A stretch of 57,850 nt of DNA, from the NCBI GenBank assembly GCA_017993505.1, contig JAGOMP010000010.1, positions 1 to 57,850 of the forward strand. Reading direction: 5' to 3'. Every line of letters begins with the position of its first letter. Position 1 is the first letter of the stretch. The position numbers and the translations under genes are program-made. The stretch comes from Planctomycetota bacterium (lineage in GTDB: Bacteria; Planctomycetota; Uabimicrobiia; Uabimicrobiales; JABWCH01). Shown in pieces: positions 1 through 6,950 of this stretch. The notes beneath the pieces were generated by a model. That model was not told the origin of the DNA, searched no databases, and saw only the letters and a program-made list of their open reading frames with translations.

Positions 1-166
1 TTTTGACGATCCAATGGTATGGTTGGATCGATTTTAATAATATGTTATTTTTTTTCTCTAATTTAATGATGGATGTTGTAGGCATATAATGTAAGTTTGT
101 TTTATTATATGCCTGTGATGTTTTGACTAGCCGATAGTATATGGTTAGAGCGATTTAGATAATATG
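1..166 (-). pseudogene. Two decayed tandem copies of the xdh 3' end
   Basis: Read on the minus strand, the sequence just after the hydroxylase stop codon repeats the last ~41 codons of that gene. It keeps blocks such as ATCGCTC, CTATC-GC and TCAAAAC-xx-CACAGG, and ends again in an A-rich stretch with TAA. The first copy spans about 166 to 47 and the second about 46 to 1, continuing out of the window; the period is about 120-126 bp. In translation the ghost still shows ILSA-QN-TG like the gene, but it has stop codons and frameshifts, so it is not coding. This explains the whole gene-free stretch at the window start. Confidence 0.75.
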
Positions 167-2479
167 TTATTTTTCTTTTTCTAGAATTTTAGCACGGATA
201 GTAGAGGGTTGTAATGGTAGTGTGTTCCATTGGCATCCTGTGGCGTTTTGAACGGCTGATAGTATGGCAGGAGCGATTCCAATAATGGGATGTTCGGCTA
301 GGCATTTTGCTCCGTATACCATGGTTTGGTCAGGAGTTTCTAGAAAGTGTGTTTGAAAGTCGATAGGAATGGCGTCTTCTGGTGTGGGGATTTTGTAATC
401 TGTGAATTCTGTGTTACGGATTGTACCATTTTTGTCGTATACAATGCCTTCCATGATAGCACCACCTAGTCCCATGATGGCTGCACCTTGGACTTGGCTT
501 TTTGCTAGTATTGGATTGATGACTTTTCCAATGTCTAGGGCTGAGGAGATTAGGCGAATGTGGATTTGACCGCTAGATGTGTCGATGTCAGCAACTATGC
601 CTTGGCATCCGTATGTCCATTGTGTTGCACAGTCTCCTTGTCCTGTTTCTAGGTCAGCGTATTCAGTTTCTGGAACGTATGAACCTGTTCCCATAGGAGG
701 AGATCCTACTGTTCTTCCGTTAGGAAATGTGTATCCTAGAGTAAGTTTTTCAAGGGGAATTGTTTTTGTATGGTCGTATTGATAGTATACTTGTGTTCCA
801 TCGTAGATAAGTTCTTGTGGTGGATGACCTAGTGCAAAAGATGCGTTTTCTTTGATTTTTTCAATGGCTGCCATGGCTGCTTTGTATACTGCATTTCCTA
901 CCATCCATGTGGAGCGTGAACCTACAGTTTGCCATTCATAGGGTGTGTAGCGTGTGTCTACCATGGTGTTAATTTTTATGCGGTTGATGTCAATTTGGAG
1001 TGCTTCTGCTGCAATTTGTGTAATGGCTGTGAGGAGTCCTTGTCCCATGTCTATGGCACTAATGGAAACGTGGACTGTGGCATCTTCATTAAAACGGACA
1101 ATAGCACTAGAAAAGCCATTGCAAGGCATTCCAGGGGCTTTTAGTAAGTTAGAAAGACCAATTCCGCGAACGCATCCTGTTAAGATAGGTTTATTGTATT
1201 GTTGTATGTCTTGAACAACAATGTCCATGCATTGAACAATGTTACCATCGTCTTTGTGGACAGTTTGTCCAATGCTATTTTTTTGTCCTACTTGGATTAA
1301 GTTTTTTCGTCGCACTTCAAAGGGATCTAGTTGTAATTTGGCTGCGATTTTGTCCATAGCATTTTCTGCAATGAGTACTGATTCAGGATGTCCATATGCC
1401 CGGAATGCACCAATGGGAGGTTTGTTTGTGTATACTCCATATGCATCAACTTGTAGATTAGGAACATAGTAACTGCCTGTGACTGTGATTCCTCCTGGTT
1501 GTACTATAGCTATGGCGTAGCTAGCATATGCACCCGCATTTAAGCGATAGTCAACTTTCATGGCTTGGATGTTGCCTTGATCGTCAAAGGCAACTTCATA
1601 GTAACCGTCTAAGCCTCTTCCTAGGACTGTACCATAGAACATTTCTTCTCGTTCCAGTTGTATTCGGATGTATTCGCCTTTGAAGTGTTTTGCAATCCAG
1701 ACTGCTAAAGGTTCGATGGTCACGTCAGATTTGCCACCAAAACCGCCTCCGAGACAGTATGTAGTAGCAGATACGTTTTGCATAGGTAGTTGAAATGCTT
1801 TGACTACGAATTTTCGTACATCATAGGGAGATTGTGCTGTGGAGTAGATTTCGACTGTGTTGTCTTGGTTCCATCGTGCAATGGCTGCGTGGGGTTCTAG
1901 TTGGCAGTGGGCTAGGTGTGGCCAATGGACGTCGCCTTTGACAATGTGTTGTGCAGTTGCAAATGTTTTTTCTACATCGCCTTTTCTTATTTTGTAGTGG
2001 TGAAAGATGTTTGTCTGGGGATGTGGTTGGAATCCAGGGATGGTGTTGATGGTTTCATGGATCAAGGGAGCATTTTGTTTCATGGCGTCTTCTGTTTCTA
2101 AGATGACGGGCAATGGATCGTATTCAATGTGGATAAGTTGTTCTGCAAGGAGTGCATTTTCTTTGCAATCTGCAACAACTGCAACAATAGGTTCACCAAC
2201 AAAGCGAACTTTTCCTTTTGCTAGTGGTGGTTGGTCCATAATGCAAGTGCCAATGGTAATGTCACAGTCTTCTCCTGTTATGATTCCACGCACTCCAGGG
2301 CTTTGGCGGGCTTTTTCTATGTCAATGTTTACAATGTTGGCATGGCCTTGGGTGGAACGAACCAAGCGGACAAATAGTTCTCTTGGAAAATGTAAATCTG
2401 CTGTAAATTGTGCCATGCCTGTTACTTTTGCAATTGCATCTATATGGGGCGTATTTTTTCCAATGCTAGAATAGTTCAT
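167..2479 (-). CDS. Molybdopterin-binding subunit of a xanthine dehydrogenase/aldehyde oxidase family hydroxylase
   Basis: This 770-residue protein has the length and layout of the large molybdenum subunit of xanthine dehydrogenase-type hydroxylases, which oxidise purines, aldehydes or other N-heterocycles. The N-terminal a/b-hammerhead domain (about residues 15-130) is followed by the cofactor-binding half. Visible motifs are GGGFGGK near residue 242, GAFRAYGHPE near 357, DMGQG near 470, and a late AEHP with Glu729 in the position of the catalytic glutamate. No FAD or 2Fe-2S subunit is visible in the window, so these must lie elsewhere. The start ATG lies 3 nt after the stop of a decayed rdgB 3' end, which supplies a GGGAG ribosome-binding site. 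This suggests an ancestral rdgB-xdh operon. The substrate cannot be told from sequence alone. Confidence 0.88.
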   Translation of the reverse strand: MNYSSIGKNTPHIDAIAKVTGMAQFTADLHFPRELFVRLVRSTQGHANIVNIDIEKARQSPGVRGIITGEDCDITIGTCIMDQPPLAKGKVRFVGEPIVAVVADCKENALLAEQLIHIEYDPLPVILETEDAMKQNAPLIHETINTIPGFQPHPQTNIFHHYKIRKGDVEKTFATAQHIVKGDVHWPHLAHCQLEPHAAIARWNQDNTVEIYSTAQSPYDVRKFVVKAFQLPMQNVSATTYCLGGGFGGKSDVTIEPLAVWIAKHFKGEYIRIQLEREEMFYGTVLGRGLDGYYEVAFDDQGNIQAMKVDYRLNAGAYASYAIAIVQPGGITVTGSYYVPNLQVDAYGVYTNKPPIGAFRAYGHPESVLIAENAMDKIAAKLQLDPFEVRRKNLIQVGQKNSIGQTVHKDDGNIVQCMDIVVQDIQQYNKPILTGCVRGIGLSNLLKAPGMPCNGFSSAIVRFNEDATVHVSISAIDMGQGLLTAITQIAAEALQIDINRIKINTMVDTRYTPYEWQTVGSRSTWMVGNAVYKAAMAAIEKIKENASFALGHPPQELIYDGTQVYYQYDHTKTIPLEKLTLGYTFPNGRTVGSPPMGTGSYVPETEYADLETGQGDCATQWTYGCQGIVADIDTSSGQIHIRLISSALDIGKVINPILAKSQVQGAAIMGLGGAIMEGIVYDKNGTIRNTEFTDYKIPTPEDAIPIDFQTHFLETPDQTMVYGAKCLAEHPIIGIAPAILSAVQNATGCQWNTLPLQPSTIRAKILEKEK

Positions 2480-2482
2480 ACA

Positions 2483-2585
2483 TTACTCCCAAGAAAGTTT
2501 TGGAAATTTTTCTATAAATTTTTTGTACAGTTCTAAAACAAAGGCTAATTTTTGTTTCTATGTTGAGTTATGGTATGTTTATTAT
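2483..2585 (-). pseudogene. Decayed copy of the rdgB 3' end
   Basis: On the minus strand this stretch matches the last ~33 codons of the intact rdgB (15818-16420). The final ~41 nt differ at only two positions and include the stop codon and the upstream GGGAG. Further upstream, similarity falls off with small indels. The stop is 3 nt before the xdh ATG, just as the intact rdgB stop is 3 nt before the ATG at 15814. The conserved last part probably survives because it carries the xdh ribosome-binding site. It marks the far edge of the 13-kb segment that now separates rdgB from xdh. Confidence 0.8.
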
Positions 2586-3105
2586 ACTTTGTTATTCTGT
2601 ATATGTTGAATCATACTTTGTCATTTTTTTCAATAAATTATTATCGTTTTTTCAATAAAACTATCTTGTTTTTTCAATAAAACTATCTTGTTTTTTTAAC
2701 AAATTATTATCGATTTTTAACAAATTATTATCGATTTTCAAGAATGTATTGTTTTTTACAAAGCTTTATTATTTTATAACAAAGCTTTATTATTTTATAA
2801 CAACGCATTGTTATTTGTTTTAGTAAAGTATTATTATTTTTTTATGAAAGCTTTGTCATTTTTTTCAATAAATTATTATCGTTTTTTCACTAAAGCTTTG
2901 TAATTTTATAATAAAACTATCTTGTTTTTCAACAAATTATTATCGATTTTTAACAAATTATTATCGATTTTCACGAATGTGTTGTTTTTTTTTACAAAGC
3001 TTTATTATTTTATAATAACGCTTTGTTATTTGTTTTAGTAAAGTATCATTATTTTTTTATGAAAGCTTTGTCATTTTTTAACAAAGTATGGTCGATTTTC
3101 AATTA
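2580..3105. repeat. Degenerate 20-23 bp tandem repeat array
   Basis: The stretch is built of about two dozen contiguous 20-23 bp units of the form CAATAAATTATTATCGTTTTTT, AACAAATTATTATCGATTTTT or AAAGCTTTATTATTTTATAA. A higher-order duplication is visible: the succession of unit variants from about 2626 to 2860 recurs from about 2863 to 3080, including the shared run TTTTTATGAAAGCTTTGTCATTTTT. There are no unique spacers, so it is not a CRISPR array. No gene is supported here, and I see nothing recognisable in 3106-3339 beyond AT-rich sequence. Confidence 0.75.
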
Positions 3106-3339
3106 TAATTATACTTTTCTTATTTTTCCATTTGATTTTTTTCTATGTGTTTTGTTTATAGCAATCAAACAGAGGATTATTTTAATTCTTGTAAGAATAT
3201 TTTATGTAAGAAAAGTATACGATTATTTTTTGTCAATGTCAAAAGATAATATGGTGTGGATGTTGAAATATATTTATTTTAGAGATGATGAGAGGAATGA
3301 TTTTTTACTTTGTTTTTTTTGAAACATTGTTGGTATGAA

Positions 3340-3403
3340 AAATTTCCTGGTGACTTTTACGTTTTATCCAATAATAAGGTAGTTGATATTATTTTAATAA
3401 TTC
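3340..3403 (-). pseudogene. Short decayed copy of the radical-SAM gene 3' end
   Basis: Minus-strand reading of about 3395-3350 gives NxINYLIIG-xxVxV, closely resembling the C-terminus of the adjacent gene (NKINYLIITGDVV). The shared DNA block is AACTACCT-ATTATT, and the offset is about 52 bp. A stop codon and a missing codon show that it is not translated. It lies directly downstream of the intact gene. Confidence 0.55.
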
Positions 3404-4000
3404 TTATACTACATCACCAGTAATAATGAGGTAGTTTATTTTGTTGCTACTTATGTTTATTTCTACTTTTTTTTCTCTTATTTCATAAAACCAATTTTTT
3501 TTATCTTTATATCGCTCTGTTATGAAATGTATTGTTTGATTTGTGGAGCCGATTAAATTTCGTTTTGTATCGTTATGGTTTTTTAAATATTTTCCGTCTA
3601 TAATTAAATCTGTATTTTTAATTAAATAATCTGGGAGTTCATTTTTTAATTTTCCTGTAAATAGAATGACTCCCAGATTATTTAATTGTAGTGCGTGACA
3701 TAATATGTGTAAATTTTCTTGTAGTGTAGGCTCGCCTCCTAGTAGAGTTACGCCTTCTATTCCATTTTTATCCCTTGAATTTAGAGTAATGTCTAAAATT
3801 TCTTGCACTGTCATAATGTGTGCCTTTTTCAAGGGTTGTAACTCAGGATTGCAGCATTCTTCGCATAAAATGTTACACCCTTGAAACCATATGGCTAAAC
3901 GTTTATAAGGTCCTTCGACTTCTGTGCATAAATTGATGTGAGATACATTAAATTTTTTATTCAAATCTAAAAGAAATTTCATCTTTTTTTGTGCTGACAC
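3404..4000 (-). CDS. Small radical-SAM protein of the activating-enzyme (NrdG-like) type
   Basis: The 198-residue protein carries CxxxCxxC (CNILCEEC, about residues 42-49), the cluster motif of radical-SAM enzymes. It is preceded by a segment typical of short 4Fe-4S activases (EGPYKRLAIWFQGCN) and followed by LLGGEPTLQ, the GGEP motif that binds SAM. The length fits NrdG or PflA-like activases, or the standalone 4Fe-4S single-cluster proteins found in gene clusters. There is no glycyl-radical enzyme nearby, so its partner is unknown. It overlaps the 3' end of the AAA+ gene by up to 44 nt; a second in-frame Met at 3982 would shorten the overlap. It is the last gene of the island operon and is followed by a decayed copy of its own 3' end. 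Confidence 0.8.
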   Translation of the reverse strand: MSAQKKMKFLLDLNKKFNVSHINLCTEVEGPYKRLAIWFQGCNILCEECCNPELQPLKKAHIMTVQEILDITLNSRDKNGIEGVTLLGGEPTLQENLHILCHALQLNNLGVILFTGKLKNELPDYLIKNTDLIIDGKYLKNHNDTKRNLIGSTNQTIHFITERYKDKKNWFYEIREKKVEINISSNKINYLIITGDVV

Positions 4001-5792
4001 AAATATTACTTCCTCTTAATACGCCTAAATCTTCTTTATTTTTAAATAGGAACATAGCAAGATCATCAAGCAAATTGTCGTTTAATGCATTTAATATGTC
4101 TCGTCCGCCCTTGCTCTTGTCTGCATCTTTTAATACGTACTCAATAAAGTCTGATTCATTGTCAAAGGTCAATGTCATATGATACTTTTCTTTGATTCCG
4201 TTTTGAATAGGTTTTAATTTTGATTGTGCTATTTTTTTCCTAGATTCTTCATCTCTAATAAAATTAAAAGGAACGATGTTGCTATATCCTATTCTTCCTA
4301 GCAATTCAGGTCTTTTTAACTCTTTATCAAAGTAGTTTTTCACTATTCTAATAAATTCCTCTGCTGGATTTTTGCTGTCTGCATCGACTTCAGATGCACC
4401 AAGGTTAGAGGTGAATATGATGACGCTTTCACTGAAATATACAGTTTCCCCTTTACTGTCTGTGAGGCGACCGTCTTCTAGTATCTGTAAGAATATATCT
4501 AATATTCTTGGATTTGGTTTTGCAGCCTTTTCTATTTCGTCAAATAATATAACACTAAATGGTTTTTCTCTAATTGCATTCGTCAATTGTCCACCTTCTT
4601 CGTAACCAATGTATCCAGGAGGAGCTCCAATTAATTTTTGGTCTGAATTTTCCTGAGCATATTCACTCATGTCAAATCGAATGCATGCATCTTCGTCACC
4701 AAATAAAAATTTAGCAAGTGCTTTGGATAGTTCTGTCTTACCTACACCAGTTGGACCTACGAAAAATAAAACGCCTTTTGGCATGGAACGACTCGAAGTT
4801 TTATGAATTCCTGTCATTCCCATATATGCTTTTACTACTACTTTTTCTATTTTTTTAATGGCTTCCTCTTGTCCAATTACGCGTTCAGATAATTTTTGCT
4901 TAATTTTCTTTACTTCAGAATTGGCTAGCTTTTCCCATGGATTGTCTTTTTCACCATATTTGAAAAGTAAATAGAGCTTGTCAAATGTCATTTTTTCTTC
5001 TTTTCGAGAAAGTCTTGCTAGTTGAATAATCTCTCTATTCGTAAAATCATGGAGCATGTCTATGTACTCATTGATTTTTTCAGATTCCATTAATTCTTTT
5101 CCTTTTTCTGTTGTTACATTAAAGGTATATGATATTTTTCTAAGCATTGCTTCTCGTTCTCTACGATCTGGTTTTGGTAATGTGATGGTACTTACTTCAG
5201 GATTGGCTTGGTAAAATGCAATGGGAAACATAGATAATTTATTTGTTATTAATAGGATGAGGCTTTCATTTACGTCTGTGGAAGTATGGTCAGGCATTTT
5301 TTCTCGAATGGCTTTTCCTAAAATAGTTAATTGTTCTCTTTCATCAGGTGGTAGTTGCTGGGCAGAGAATATATAATCTGCCCAATTGATGATAAATGCT
5401 ACTTTTTTATTTTTGTTTAAAAGATTTTTCATGACAACATTTAGCATTTCATTGATATCAGATGTGTTGAATTCTTCTTGATTTTTCTGATCTTTAGATG
5501 GTGTAGCTACAAGTTCATTGAGTTCACCATCATCTAAATAAGAATCACCTTCAACTTCTACTGATTCTACTAGGTCTAGGCTACTGATATCGTCTTTTGT
5601 ACCGTCTACTTTATCCCAACAAATTATATTGTCATAATTCATTGATTGTAATATTTGTTTGAGTTGATTGCTTAGGTTGATTATTTGACCTTTTTCATTG
5701 ATGTAAACATCTCCAACATTGCCGTCTATGATGATACAACGTTTTATGCCGATTTCTCGTTTTAATCTGTTAAATGCATTTTCTAAAGCCAT
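3957..5792 (-). CDS. Clp-type AAA+ ATPase with a Ycf46-like N-terminal half
   Basis: The C-terminal half is a ClpA/ClpB second-module AAA+ domain. It has GPTGVGKTE (Walker A, about residues 341-349), a Clp-style substrate-pore segment GAPPGYIGYEEGG, VILFDEIEKA (Walker B, about 412-421), a SNLG sensor region and a C-terminal Clp-D2-like small domain. The N-terminal ~270 residues lack a P-loop. They show ESLILLITNKLSMFPIAF followed by LPKPDRRERE, which resembles the inactive front half of Ycf46-type AAA proteins (inference). I chose ATG 5792 over the in-frame GTG at 5801 because AAAGGTG lies 8 nt ahead of it. It starts 5 nt after the stop of the previous gene, so coupling is likely. There is no ClpP-docking partner in the window. 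It probably remodels protein complexes of this operon. Confidence 0.85.
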   Translation of the reverse strand: MALENAFNRLKREIGIKRCIIIDGNVGDVYINEKGQIINLSNQLKQILQSMNYDNIICWDKVDGTKDDISSLDLVESVEVEGDSYLDDGELNELVATPSKDQKNQEEFNTSDINEMLNVVMKNLLNKNKKVAFIINWADYIFSAQQLPPDEREQLTILGKAIREKMPDHTSTDVNESLILLITNKLSMFPIAFYQANPEVSTITLPKPDRREREAMLRKISYTFNVTTEKGKELMESEKINEYIDMLHDFTNREIIQLARLSRKEEKMTFDKLYLLFKYGEKDNPWEKLANSEVKKIKQKLSERVIGQEEAIKKIEKVVVKAYMGMTGIHKTSSRSMPKGVLFFVGPTGVGKTELSKALAKFLFGDEDACIRFDMSEYAQENSDQKLIGAPPGYIGYEEGGQLTNAIREKPFSVILFDEIEKAAKPNPRILDIFLQILEDGRLTDSKGETVYFSESVIIFTSNLGASEVDADSKNPAEEFIRIVKNYFDKELKRPELLGRIGYSNIVPFNFIRDEESRKKIAQSKLKPIQNGIKEKYHMTLTFDNESDFIEYVLKDADKSKGGRDILNALNDNLLDDLAMFLFKNKEDLGVLRGSNICVSTKKDEISFRFE

Positions 5793-5797
5793 GTTTT

Positions 5798-6907
5798 TCA
5801 CCTTTTATTAGAATTGTAATTCATTGTTTGGTACTTCATCGTAGATATTTTATCTGGATTGCCTGACCATAATTCTGTTTGTTTTAGAACTTTGATGCCA
5901 TATACTTCTTCTAGGTCCTTCATAAAAGGTTGGATGTCTTTTTGGCAAGCTTGTCCTTCGTATCCATCAAATCTATACTCGAATTTTCCATCTAAAAATA
6001 CTTTGAATTCTGCTTTTGCACCACTAGGTTTTAGGGCGATTATGTTGACTTGATTATTTTCTCGATCAATCTTTATTGATTTAGCATCCACAATAAAGCC
6101 TCTATCTCGTATTGCTTTGACAATAATTTTCACACTAGCTTTTCGAATTTTTTCATTGACTATTTCAGAATTAGCTTGTTCACGAATCTCTTGTATTCTT
6201 TCCATTGCAGAATCGCTATTGTTCGTCACAATTTTATCAATGACTTGTTCATCAATTTTTTCATTTCTAAGTTCTGTTTTTATTTCTTCAATGGCTTTTT
6301 TCTCCATGGCTTCATATTGTTGGTAATCTGCTTTTTTCTTTTTTTCCATTGCCTTGTTGTACAGGGATTCAAAAGTAAGATCAGGATATTCAACCCAAGT
6401 AATGTATACATATTGTTTGATGATTTCATCTTCAATGTCATTGATTTTTTCTTGGACGTCCATGTTTATTTTTACACGACCATTTGCTAAGTCTCTTAAT
6501 TTTTCTTGGTGTTCTTTCAGACGATTGCTGAGAAGTTGGTTTAAAAGAGACTCCATTTCTATAAGTTTTGTATCTGCTAATCTTGTTGTCATTTTTTGAA
6601 GTTCATCAGCTTTGTAAATGACGTTGTGAGCATTGGCTTGTTGACCAATAGAACCGTATACAATTCCCATTTTTGCATTTTCTTTGGCTTGTTGTAAGAC
6701 TGTATCTATTTGATTTTGAAGTTGCTGTTTAGTTTTTGATATTTCTTCTCGAAATGCTTGTGTTTGTGAATTGAGTAGTTTTGTGGAGCTTTTTTCCAAT
6801 TCATCCAACATATGATCTAATTTACATAATTGACTACTCGCTAATTCACAGATGCTCTGACATTGTATAGATATGCCTTGGTAATCAATTCTTACTGCGT
6901 GGCTCAT
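5798..6907 (-). CDS. Coiled-coil protein ending in a DUF2997-like domain
   Basis: Most of this 369-residue protein is helical and charged, with predicted coiled coil from about residue 30 to 250 and a short Ala/Gly-rich break near 85-100. The last ~80 residues differ. They form a b-rich stretch with pattern AEFKVFLDGKFEYRF-GYEGQAC followed by a helix. I recognise this as similar to DUF2997, a small domain usually encoded beside DUF1257, a ferredoxin and a Ycf46 AAA protein. That fits the Ycf46-like ATPase and Fe-S protein directly downstream. The start ATG has a strong AGGAGG (6916-6921) at 8 nt. The gene follows the HEPN protein by 43 nt and precedes the ATPase by 5 nt. The DUF2997 call is from memory of the family pattern and needs a profile search. 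Confidence 0.6.
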   Translation of the reverse strand: MSHAVRIDYQGISIQCQSICELASSQLCKLDHMLDELEKSSTKLLNSQTQAFREEISKTKQQLQNQIDTVLQQAKENAKMGIVYGSIGQQANAHNVIYKADELQKMTTRLADTKLIEMESLLNQLLSNRLKEHQEKLRDLANGRVKINMDVQEKINDIEDEIIKQYVYITWVEYPDLTFESLYNKAMEKKKKADYQQYEAMEKKAIEEIKTELRNEKIDEQVIDKIVTNNSDSAMERIQEIREQANSEIVNEKIRKASVKIIVKAIRDRGFIVDAKSIKIDRENNQVNIIALKPSGAKAEFKVFLDGKFEYRFDGYEGQACQKDIQPFMKDLEEVYGIKVLKQTELWSGNPDKISTMKYQTMNYNSNKR

Positions 6908-6950
6908 GTTTCATACCTCCTAATTTTTCCACTCATTGCACTACATTGCA

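Noticed and set aside
2580..3105. Possible CRISPR array
   Set aside because: Units of 20-23 bp are contiguous and degenerate; there are no unique spacers and no cas genes in the window.
5792..5801. GTG at 5801 as start of the AAA+ gene
   Set aside because: The ATG at 5792 has AAAGGTG at proper distance, and the GTG overlaps the stop of the previous gene and that site.
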